From 2-12-FULL-35-15 sp036386835 (GTDB lineage: Bacteria; Bacteroidota; Bacteroidia; 2-12-FULL-35-15): a stretch of DNA of 64,000 bases. The stretch is taken from positions 15,252 through 79,251 of the forward strand of contig DASVUX010000035.1 in assembly GCA_036386835.1 (NCBI GenBank), in the 5' to 3' direction. The notes below the pieces were generated by a model. The model made no database searches, had not been told where the DNA came from, and worked only from the letters and a program-made list of their open reading frames with translations. Below, one piece after another: positions 57,051 to 64,000 of the stretch (within the stretch, counting starts at the first letter, position 1; each line of letters opens with the position of its first letter). Both the position numbers and the translations under genes were made by a program.

Positions 57051-57981
57051 CAGGCGGGATTTCCTCAAAAAATCGGCACTTGCCGGTGCAGGCATCCTGG
57101 CATTCAGCGCGATCCCTGATGATGCCTTCACAAAAACAGATCTTGTTAAGATCACCATTCTGCATACAAATGATGTACACAGCCACATTGATCCTTTTCC
57201 GGAGAATGATCCGAAATTTCCGGGATTAGGCGGAGCTGTCAACCGCGCAGCGCTGATCAAAAAAATAAGAGCAGAGGAAAGGAATGTGCTGCTGTTTGAC
57301 GTTGGCGATATTTTCCAGGGAACTCCGTATTTCAACATGTATGGCGGTGAGCTTGAATTCAAGTTAATGACCATGATGCAGTACGATGCATCCACTATCG
57401 GCAATCATGATTTTGATAACGGGCTTGAGGGTCTTGTTAAGCAACTGCCTCATGCAGGCTTTCCATTTATAAATTGCAATTATGATTTTTCCGATACACC
57501 AATGGCGGGGAAAACACTTCCGCATAAGATCTTTATAAAAGACGGGATCAGGATCGGTGTGTTCGGACTTGGGATAGAACTTGAAGGTCTTGTTGATAAA
57601 AGAATGTATGGAAACACCAGGTATCTTGATCCGGTTTTAAAAGCTGCCGAAGCATCACATCACCTGAAAATGAATGAGAAATGTGATCTTGTAATTTGTC
57701 TTTCACATTTAGGTTATAGTTCCCGTGGTAAACAAATTAATGATGTAGAGCTTGCAAAAAAATCGAAGAACATTGATGTCATTTTAGGAGCACATACACA
57801 TACATTTCTTGATAAGCCTTCTGAATATGAAAATAGTGACGGAAAAAAAATTCTTGTCGCGCAAGTCGGATGGGCAGGCATCCGATTAGGCAGAATTGAC
57901 TACGTTTTCGAGCGTAGGTCGAAAAAAAACCTCGCAGAAGGTCACAGTATAAAAATTTCCAAAAAGTCAATAGCTATTTAG
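57028..57981 (+). CDS. 5'-nucleotidase-type metallophosphatase, Tat-exported
   Basis: A 317-residue calcineurin-like phosphoesterase. The N terminus has a twin-arginine signal (NSRRDFLKKSALAGAGILAF). Metal-binding motifs are HTNDVHSHIDPF, FDVGDIFQGTPY, IGNHDFDNGLE, CLSHLGYSSRG and GAHTHTFLD. It is the catalytic half of a UshA-type nucleotidase that takes phosphate from nucleotides in the periplasm. Folding before export via Tat would fit loading with metal in the cytoplasm. The C-terminal domain is provided by the overlapping upstream gene. Confidence 0.92.
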   Translation: MEELNLNSRRDFLKKSALAGAGILAFSAIPDDAFTKTDLVKITILHTNDVHSHIDPFPENDPKFPGLGGAVNRAALIKKIRAEERNVLLFDVGDIFQGTPYFNMYGGELEFKLMTMMQYDASTIGNHDFDNGLEGLVKQLPHAGFPFINCNYDFSDTPMAGKTLPHKIFIKDGIRIGVFGLGIELEGLVDKRMYGNTRYLDPVLKAAEASHHLKMNEKCDLVICLSHLGYSSRGKQINDVELAKKSKNIDVILGAHTHTFLDKPSEYENSDGKKILVAQVGWAGIRLGRIDYVFERRSKKNLAEGHSIKISKKSIAI

Positions 57982-58013
57982 ATTTTTTTTAAACTTTTTT
58001 TATCTAATATTTG

Positions 58014-58043
58014 TTGCCGCTAAAGTAAAGTTGTATATATTTA
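58014..58043 (+). promoter_or_regulatory. Candidate promoter of dnaA
   Basis: TTG (58014-58016), 19 bases, then TATATTTA (58036-58043, one mismatch to TAnnTTTG). The dnaA ATG lies 75 bases downstream. I see no cluster of TTATCCACA boxes in this region. Confidence 0.5.
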
Positions 58044-58118
58044 CAGCAGAATAAGCCGAAACACAGCACACACAGGAAACCAAGCATAAGTTAAACAGTA
58101 AAAAATTTTTGAAAGCGA

Positions 58119-59549
58119 ATGGAGAAAGCGTACGTAAAAGTCTGGGAGAGTTGTCTGGAGATAATAAAGGACAATGTTAGTTCACAAAGTTTCAAAACAT
58201 GGTTCGAACCAATTAAGCCGGTAAAATTAAGCAGCAGTGTTTTAACAATACAAGTACCTAGTCAATTTTTTTACGAATGGTTAGAAGAGCATTATATCAC
58301 CTTATTAAAGAAGACAATAAAAAAAGAATTAGGATCTGAGGGAAGACTTGAATACAGCATTATTATGGAGAACTCCCATAATACATCCAAACCATACACA
58401 GTAAAGGTTCCAACTACAAGCAAGAAAGAATTAAAGAATCCTTCGGTATCAATGCCGATCGATCTTAACCAGAATACTATCCGTAACCCATTCATTATCC
58501 CGGGATTAAAAAAGGTAAACGTTGAATCACAGTTAAATGCAAATTACTCTTTCGAAAATTTAGTTGAAGGTGATTGCAACCGCCTTGCACGTTCTGCAGG
58601 CTTTGCTGTAGCGAACAAACCGGGAGGAACTGCTTTCAACCCATTATTAATTTATGGCGGTGTTGGTTTAGGAAAAACACATCTGGCACATGCAATAGGT
58701 ATTCAGATAAAAAATGAATTCCCTAATAAAACTGTCCTGTATGTTTCATCTGAAAAATTCACACAGCAATATATTGACTCCGTTAGAAATAACAATCAGA
58801 ATGACTTTGTACACTTCTACCAGATGATTGATGTACTCATCATTGATGATGTCCAGTATTTTGCAGGTAAAGAAAAAACCCAGGATGTATTCTTCCACAT
58901 CTTCAATCACTTACATCAAACAGGTAAACAATTGGTTTTAACAGCTGATAAGCCTCCTGTGGAATTGCAGGGCTTTGAACAGCGTTTATTATCACGTTTC
59001 AAATGGGGCCTTGCTGCAGACCTTCAAACTCCGGGTTTGGAAACACGCATTGCCATACTTGAGAAAAAAGTGTATGCTGACGGAATTGATCTTCCTAAAG
59101 AAGTAATAGAATATCTTGCGTATAGCATCACCACCAATGTTCGTGAACTTGAAGGCGCCCTTATCTCATTGCTTGCCCAGTCATCAATGAACAAAAAAGC
59201 GATCACGCTGGAATTAGCGAAACAAATGATCGATAAATTCGTAAAAAATACAGCGCGCGAGGTTTCTATCGATTATATCCAGAAAGTTGTATGTGATTAT
59301 TTTGATCTGCCTATCGAGCTGTTAAAATCAAAAACACGCAAACGTGAAGTTGTGCAGGCCCGTCAGATTGCAATGTATTTTGCAAAGAGTATGACCAAGT
59401 CTTCACTGGCAACCATCGGATTACACTGCGGTGGTAAAGATCACGCCACTGTTCTTCACGCATGCCGGACGGTAAATAACCTGATGGACACAGATAAACG
59501 TTTTAAGAACTATATCGATGAACTTAACAAAAAAATCAGCATTCAATAA
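58119..59549 (+). CDS. dnaA: Chromosomal replication initiator DnaA
   Basis: DnaA opens the origin and loads the replicative helicase. All domains are complete in 476 residues. Domain I begins EKAYVKVWESCLEIIKDNVSSQSF. A short linker precedes the AAA+ domain with Walker A in IYGGVGLGKTHLAHAIG and Walker B in DVLIIDDVQYFAGKE. The arginine finger is near QRLLSRFKWGL. The C-terminal DNA-binding domain has the signature CGGKDHATVLHACRTV. It is followed by a strong terminator, and downstream lie the LMW-PTP and methylase genes. Confidence 0.98.
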   Translation: MEKAYVKVWESCLEIIKDNVSSQSFKTWFEPIKPVKLSSSVLTIQVPSQFFYEWLEEHYITLLKKTIKKELGSEGRLEYSIIMENSHNTSKPYTVKVPTTSKKELKNPSVSMPIDLNQNTIRNPFIIPGLKKVNVESQLNANYSFENLVEGDCNRLARSAGFAVANKPGGTAFNPLLIYGGVGLGKTHLAHAIGIQIKNEFPNKTVLYVSSEKFTQQYIDSVRNNNQNDFVHFYQMIDVLIIDDVQYFAGKEKTQDVFFHIFNHLHQTGKQLVLTADKPPVELQGFEQRLLSRFKWGLAADLQTPGLETRIAILEKKVYADGIDLPKEVIEYLAYSITTNVRELEGALISLLAQSSMNKKAITLELAKQMIDKFVKNTAREVSIDYIQKVVCDYFDLPIELLKSKTRKREVVQARQIAMYFAKSMTKSSLATIGLHCGGKDHATVLHACRTVNNLMDTDKRFKNYIDELNKKISIQ

Positions 59550-59577
59550 TATTAAAGACAAATCTCTCTAAATGTAG

Positions 59578-59610
59578 AAATAGGAACCAGGTCAATCCTG
59601 GTTCCTATTT
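59578..59610 (+). terminator. Terminator downstream of dnaA
   Basis: A 14-base perfect stem, AAATAGGAACCAGG (59578-59591) with CCTGGTTCCTATTT (59597-59610), has loop TCAAT. It lies 29 bases after the dnaA stop. Confidence 0.93.
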
Positions 59611-59634
59611 TTATTAATACATGGATGTAATATT

Positions 59635-62600
59635 TTGAAAATTAAAAGGCCGCCCCACTCATTTTATTTCCTGATCGCTCTCCTTGCGATCAGCTCGTAT
59701 GCATTCGGCCAGAACTTTAACTTCAGGAACTATTCTCTTGATGACGGGCTTTCACAATCAGAAATAAACTGCATTTATGACGACAGCCGCGGTTACCTTT
59801 GGATGGGGACTTCCGGCGGAGGGCTCAACAGGTTTGATGGGAGTTCCTTTAAAGCATATGAGGAAAAAGACGGAGTCTGCAGCCAGATCATTACAGCCAT
59901 AACCGAAGACCCTTCAGGTAATTTATGGATAGGAAGCCAGCAGGGATCTATCTGCATATTTAACGGCAAATCCTTTATAAAGATAAACGACAGCAATAAA
60001 GATGGTTTTATAAAAGGTAAGATCGTTTTTATAACTATTGATGATAATAAGAATGTTCTTATTGGTAAAGAAGATGGCCTGTATTTTTATCCCGGAAATA
60101 AACTCGAACGGATCTCCGCAACTGAAGACACTACAACAAACTATACTGTTAACTGCTTTAAAAAGGACAGCAGGAATATTACCTGGATAGGGACGTCCAA
60201 AGGCGTATTTGTATTAAAGAACAGGTCACTGATCCGCATTTCCGGCCCTGATCTCAGCAGGAACATGAATATAACTTCGATCACTGAAGACATCAATGGA
60301 AATCTATGGGCTATAAAAGACAATAAGGAGTTCTTTAAGATCCGGATTGTCGGGCCATCCCATTACCAGGTTAGTGTTACTAAAATAGATTCCATTCAAC
60401 TGCCTTTCAATACTGAAATTGCTTCGGTACATTTTGATAAGCGGAATCAACTCTGGGTAGCAAGCTCAAACAAAGGGATCATTAAAGTTGAGAACAATTC
60501 ATATTCCCATTTTAACCAGCAAAGCGGACTTTCCGTTGAGAATATTAAAAATATTTTTGAAGATGCATCCGGGAACCTGTGGTTCGGAACAAGCGGTGGG
60601 GGCCTTATTCGTTTTACCAACCAGGCATTTGCGTATTTCGATAATCTTGAAGGATTTAATTCACCGGATATTTTCGCAATCAATGCAGACAAGGATAATA
60701 ATATCTGGGTGGGAACACAGCTGCACGGTGTTTTCAGGTTTGACGGCAAAAGAACGATCAGCGCAGGCCCATTCATTAATGATGAGGTCAGAAGCATTTA
60801 TACTGACCGGAAAGGCGTTACCTGGTTTGGAAGCAGTTCCGGGATCTTCATGTACAATGGAAAAACGTTCAGTAAATTCAAAGGAACCGACAGCCTGAAA
60901 AACATCCGCGCTATTTATGAAGACAGCAAAGGCAATCTGTGGATAGGTACCAAAGGGAATGGCATTTACATCTATACTGATAAGAAAGACTTACGTAAAC
61001 TGGAAAACCCGCAGGAAAATGCGTATGCTTTTGTAGAAGACGCAAAAGGTAATATATGGATCGGTACGGGAGCCGGGATATTTGTTTACAATAATGAAAA
61101 ACAGATCGGATATTACAGCGTATCCGAAGGAATGTGCAACTCCTACGCAGGCAGCCTCGCCTGTGACAAGTTTGGCAATATATGGGTAGGTACGGATAAC
61201 TGCGTAGCAAGATTTGATGGCAAAAAATTTAAGAGCTATGGTGTTGAGGAAGGCCTTACTTCCGGTACCGTTTACCTGATCAATGCTGACAGTATCGGAA
61301 ATATCTGGGTGGGAACAAACAAAGGTCTCGACAAAATAGCGTTGAATGAGCAGGGGGAAATAGAAAGCTTCAGAAATTATGGTAAGGCGGAAGGTTTCAA
61401 AGGCATCGAATGCAATTCAAGGGCAACCTGCACCGACAGGAATGGCAACCTGTGGTTCGGAACGATTAAGGGCGCGATTAAATTTAATCCGCGGGAAGAT
61501 ATAAATACCAGCGTAGAAATTCCTGTCACACATATCAACGGGATAAAGATCTTTTATGAAGAGGTTGACTGGACAAAGTATTCCGATTCTATCTCCACCT
61601 GGTTCAATGTTCCTTATGAAGCAACACTACCTTACAACAAGAACCAGATCACATTTGAATTTTCTGCGATCAGCAAAACTTTTCCTGATGCTATAAAATA
61701 CAGTTTTATGCTTGAAGGTTTTGATAATGACTGGAGCCCGCCTGATGATAACCACTCCGCCTCCTACTCTAACCTTCCCCCGGCAACATATACGTTTAAA
61801 GTAAGGTCGATCAATAAAAGCGGGATCAGGAGTGAACGCGAAGAAACTTTTACGTTCACGGTTTCGACTCCGTTCTGGAAAGCATGGTGGTTTATTTTAC
61901 TGATCATTTCTGGCGGATCCGGAATGATCTATTTCTATAATATTTACAGGAAACGAAAACATGAACTGCATAAGGAACGACTTGAAAAGATCATCCGTGA
62001 AAGAACATCCGAAATATTAAAACAGAGAGATGAGAAAGAGATCCTCCTGAAAGAAGTACATCACAGAGTTAAGAATAACCTGCAGATCATTAACAGCCTT
62101 ATCAATATTCAATCCGATTATGTAAATGATCCAGGATCGCTTGAATTATTCAAAGAAATAAGGAACAGGATCCGTACCATTTCTCTCGTGCACGAAAAGC
62201 TTTATAAATCACAGGATTATGCAAATATCAATGTAAAGGAATATATTAATATGCTTGTTGAGAACCTGATTGACACGTATAATTTTGATAAAAACATTGA
62301 ATTGAGAATAAACCTGCAGGTCGAATACTTTAACCTTAATACGATCATTCCGCTTGGCTTGCTCCTGAACGAAGTCATCTCAAATTCCTTTAAGTATGCC
62401 TTTAACGACACGCAGGAAGGCGTGATAGAGATCTCACTTGAAAAATACGGAGAAGAAAGATATATTCTCATTATCGGGGATAACGGAACCGGGTTTGATC
62501 ATGATCCATTTACAGGCGAAAGCACCACACTTGGACTTGAGCTTGTAAGGATACTCTCTGATCAGTTAAACGGTAAAATAGAAAAGCTAAAACAAAAAGG

Positions 62601-62640
62601 GACCTATTACAGGTTGGAGTTCAAACCTCTGAAAGACTAA
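59635..62640 (+). CDS. Two-component propeller sensor histidine kinase (HisKA_2)
   Basis: A 1001-residue sensor. The signal peptide is followed by about a dozen regulator-propeller repeats (30-620, signature GNLWIGT and GNLWFGT) that form one or two periplasmic propellers. A Y_Y_Y domain (about 655-735, LEGFDNDWSPPDDNHSASYSNL) and one membrane helix (about 748-768) follow. A HisKA_2 domain has phospho-His in EVHHRVKNNLQ (His809/810), and the HATPase has GNNGTGF-type motif GDNGTGFDHD. No receiver or DNA-binding domain is present, unlike most Bacteroidota hybrid propeller kinases. A TTG start is used. The response regulator is not adjacent. Confidence 0.9.
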   Translation: MKIKRPPHSFYFLIALLAISSYAFGQNFNFRNYSLDDGLSQSEINCIYDDSRGYLWMGTSGGGLNRFDGSSFKAYEEKDGVCSQIITAITEDPSGNLWIGSQQGSICIFNGKSFIKINDSNKDGFIKGKIVFITIDDNKNVLIGKEDGLYFYPGNKLERISATEDTTTNYTVNCFKKDSRNITWIGTSKGVFVLKNRSLIRISGPDLSRNMNITSITEDINGNLWAIKDNKEFFKIRIVGPSHYQVSVTKIDSIQLPFNTEIASVHFDKRNQLWVASSNKGIIKVENNSYSHFNQQSGLSVENIKNIFEDASGNLWFGTSGGGLIRFTNQAFAYFDNLEGFNSPDIFAINADKDNNIWVGTQLHGVFRFDGKRTISAGPFINDEVRSIYTDRKGVTWFGSSSGIFMYNGKTFSKFKGTDSLKNIRAIYEDSKGNLWIGTKGNGIYIYTDKKDLRKLENPQENAYAFVEDAKGNIWIGTGAGIFVYNNEKQIGYYSVSEGMCNSYAGSLACDKFGNIWVGTDNCVARFDGKKFKSYGVEEGLTSGTVYLINADSIGNIWVGTNKGLDKIALNEQGEIESFRNYGKAEGFKGIECNSRATCTDRNGNLWFGTIKGAIKFNPREDINTSVEIPVTHINGIKIFYEEVDWTKYSDSISTWFNVPYEATLPYNKNQITFEFSAISKTFPDAIKYSFMLEGFDNDWSPPDDNHSASYSNLPPATYTFKVRSINKSGIRSEREETFTFTVSTPFWKAWWFILLIISGGSGMIYFYNIYRKRKHELHKERLEKIIRERTSEILKQRDEKEILLKEVHHRVKNNLQIINSLINIQSDYVNDPGSLELFKEIRNRIRTISLVHEKLYKSQDYANINVKEYINMLVENLIDTYNFDKNIELRINLQVEYFNLNTIIPLGLLLNEVISNSFKYAFNDTQEGVIEISLEKYGEERYILIIGDNGTGFDHDPFTGESTTLGLELVRILSDQLNGKIEKLKQKGTYYRLEFKPLKD

Positions 62641-62643
62641 TTT

Positions 62644-63114
62644 ATGACTAAAATTTTAATGGTGTGCCTTGGAAACATCTGCAGATCACCACTTGCAGAA
62701 GGCATTTTAAGGGTTAAAGCGGAAAAGGCAGGGATTGATATAGAGATCGATTCAGCCGGTACTTCAAATTATCATATTGGCGAGCACCCGGATAAACGAA
62801 CAATCTTTAATGCCGGCAAACATGCAGTGGATGTTGCAAATCTCAAAGCCCGGCAATTCGCAGTAAGTGATTTCGATGATTTCGATCATATCTTTGTGAT
62901 GGACAGCTCCAATTATAATGATGTAATTTCCCTTGCCCGGAATGAATCTGACAGGAATAAGGTGGAACTTATACTCAACCGTGTGTATCCTGGTGCTAAC
63001 ATGTCGGTTCCAGATCCATACTTCGGTGGTGAACAAGGTTTTGAGAATGTTTTCATTCTCCTGGATAAAGCCTGTGATGTGATTGTAAGCTCAATTAAGA
63101 ATAACCAGGAATAA
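62644..63114 (+). CDS. Low-molecular-weight protein tyrosine phosphatase
   Basis: A 156-residue phosphatase. The P-loop is VCLGNICRSPLAEG (C-x5-R), and the catalytic Asp is in the loop VPDPYFGGEQGFE. Sequence and length match bacterial LMW-PTPs, which act on tyrosine kinases of capsule synthesis or on other targets. The stop overlaps the next start (TAATG), so it is translated with the methylase gene. It begins 3 bases after the histidine kinase stop, so the three genes may form one transcript. Confidence 0.94.
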   Translation: MTKILMVCLGNICRSPLAEGILRVKAEKAGIDIEIDSAGTSNYHIGEHPDKRTIFNAGKHAVDVANLKARQFAVSDFDDFDHIFVMDSSNYNDVISLARNESDRNKVELILNRVYPGANMSVPDPYFGGEQGFENVFILLDKACDVIVSSIKNNQE

Positions 63115-63830
63115 TGACGCAGACCAAAGGAACCCTCTACCTTATTCCAACCACTCTTGGCGATACTGCGGAAACCATGGATGTCCTTCCTTCGAAGGTT
63201 AATACCATCATCGATACCATTGATGAATATATTGTGGAAAATGAAAAATCCGCACGGCACTTCCTCAAGAAAATGGGGATTAAAAAACCGTTACAGGAGA
63301 TCATTCTTCATCCTTTGAACCAGCATACCGAAGCACACGAGATTTCCGCCTACTTAAATTCAATTTCTCTAGGGAAACACATTGGGATTATCTCAGAGGC
63401 TGGCTGCCCCGGAGTTGCTGATCCTGGGGCGGATGTGGTCCGACTCGCCCATGAACGGAACATTCTGGTTGTGCCTTTAGTCGGCCCCTCCTCTATCCTT
63501 CTTTCACTAATGGCTTCAGGTTTCAACGGACAGAATTTTGCTTTCAATGGTTATTTACCAAAGGAACGCGGTGACAGGATCAGGAAACTAAAAGACCTGG
63601 AACTGCTCGCAATAAAGAAGAACCAGACTCAGATGTTCATAGAAACGCCTTACCGGAATATGCATCTGCTTGAAGACCTCCTGGCAACATGTGATAAGCA
63701 GGTCCGCCTTTGCATTGCATGTGATGTAACACTTCCCACCGAATTCATTAAAACAAAATATATTGGTGAATGGAAGAAGAACTTACCGGATCTCAATAAA
63801 CGTCCCGCAATATTTTTGCTGGGAAGATGA
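63114..63830 (+). CDS. SAM-dependent methyltransferase, RsmI-like (tetrapyrrole methylase family)
   Basis: A 238-residue TP-methylase domain protein. The SAM-binding region SEAGCPGVADPGADVVRLA and the PLVGPSSILLSLMASGFNGQNFAFNGYLPK segment place it near RsmI, the 16S rRNA C1402 2'-O-methyltransferase. However, it has a diverged N terminus (KGTLYLIPTTLGD) and no C-terminal RsmI HTH domain. A separate full-length RsmI may exist elsewhere; this shorter paralog occurs next to dnaA and LMW-PTP in related genomes, as recalled. The target RNA or protein is not known. Confidence 0.85.
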   Translation: MTQTKGTLYLIPTTLGDTAETMDVLPSKVNTIIDTIDEYIVENEKSARHFLKKMGIKKPLQEIILHPLNQHTEAHEISAYLNSISLGKHIGIISEAGCPGVADPGADVVRLAHERNILVVPLVGPSSILLSLMASGFNGQNFAFNGYLPKERGDRIRKLKDLELLAIKKNQTQMFIETPYRNMHLLEDLLATCDKQVRLCIACDVTLPTEFIKTKYIGEWKKNLPDLNKRPAIFLLGR

Positions 63831-64000
63831 TCAGAGCCTGATCCATTTAACGATCTCGCCCTGGTCGGTCTTTATAAAAAATACTCCCGGAGCCAAGGAA
63901 GGAACATCTGCCTGCATAACATTTTCAGATCTCATTATGAATTGTCCGATTGAGTTTATCATTGTAAAACTTACAGGCTTGTTAAAGTAAATTACATTAC
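63831..64000 (-). CDS. C-terminal end of a T9SS-secreted protein, 5' part outside window
   Basis: On the minus strand a frame enters from the right edge and stops at the TGA complementary to 63831-63833. The visible 56 residues end DVPSLAPGVFFIKTDQGEIV followed by KWIRL. This is the last half of a type A T9SS sorting domain (pattern with SLAPGVFFIKT and a basic end), which directs secretion and surface attachment. The N-terminal enzymatic or adhesion part is not visible. It is convergent with the RsmI-like gene, with no bases between the two stops. Confidence 0.85.
   Translation of the reverse strand, partial: NVIYFNKPVSFTMINSIGQFIMRSENVMQADVPSLAPGVFFIKTDQGEIVKWIRL

Noticed and set aside
56286..57981. 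Frameshifted single 5'-nucleotidase gene
   Set aside because: The order is C-terminal domain first, and both parts have complete and different export signals, so a simple frameshift cannot explain it.
1..64000. CRISPR arrays, insertion sequences, prophage or conjugation genes
   Set aside because: No direct-repeat/spacer pattern, transposase, integrase or phage structural gene was found on reading both strands.

Overview
The window is a chromosomal segment of a Bacteroidota bacterium, probably an uncultured relative of Chitinophagales or Sphingobacteriales; the exact lineage cannot be fixed from sequence alone. The evidence is consistent: C-terminal type IX secretion (T9SS) sorting domains on three proteins, a SusC-type TonB receptor with an N-terminal carboxypeptidase-regulatory domain, an S46 dipeptidyl-peptidase, DUF5916 and DUF2520 proteins, type B L31, BshB1, and several promoters of the Bacteroidota form (TTG, about 19-21 bases, TAnnTTTG). 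Gene density is high. I see no IS element, CRISPR array, prophage, rRNA or convincing tRNA.

Layout. 1-3.8 kb: 5' part of ffh, an O-methyltransferase, bshB1 and a glutathione peroxidase, all on the minus strand. 3.9-11.9 kb: a plus-strand block with cytochrome c maturation genes ccmB-ccmC-ccmD-like-ccmE-ccmF, then a DUF2520 protein, kdsC, a UbiA prenyltransferase and maf. Copies of a short palindromic intergenic repeat sit between several of these genes. 11.9-18.2 kb: a PAS-SpoIIE phosphatase, an RMD1/DUF155 protein, a glycosyltransferase, an outer-membrane barrel protein, sucC, rpmE and an unlisted 48-residue protein. 18.4-24.7 kb: a TolB-propeller/amidohydrolase fusion, a YjbR-like protein, a GT-C-like membrane protein and cinA. 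24.9-31.5 kb: a minus-strand set of lipoprotein, T9SS subtilase and S46 peptidase, followed by a MORN protein with mnmA. 31.8-43.2 kb: a glycosyltransferase, an M2 peptidase lipoprotein, a SET-domain methyltransferase with a histone-H1-like tail, a fatty acid desaturase, HMG-CoA lyase with a hotdog protein, pyrD, a TPR protein and a T9SS peptidylarginine-deiminase-like enzyme.

43.2-48.0 kb holds a coherent metal-uptake unit. A TonB receptor diverges from an MntR/DtxR repressor gene that overlaps an NRAMP transporter fused to a universal-stress domain. A perfect 16-base palindrome lies between two Bacteroidota -7 elements in the divergent promoter region. 48-53.8 kb: smpB, a pentapeptide protein, a small lipoprotein, dapA, a DUF5916 protein and a LolD-like ATPase. 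53.8-55.7 kb: an arsenic operon (arsR, DUF6428, aquaporin, arsC) with no pump gene and an operator wrapped around its -7 element. 55.7-64 kb: a YbgC thioesterase, a 5'-nucleotidase split into two overlapping genes in reversed domain order, dnaA, a large propeller histidine kinase, a low-molecular-weight tyrosine phosphatase with an RsmI-like methylase, and the 3' end of another T9SS cargo gene.

Several open reading frames have apparent N-terminal extensions that run into repeats or promoters. Starts were moved inward in those cases and the reason is given in each entry. No wholly new multi-gene system is obvious. The strongest candidates for follow-up are the metal-uptake promoter region, the SET/H1-tail protein, the split nucleotidase, the PPAD-like deiminase and the dispersed repeat family.
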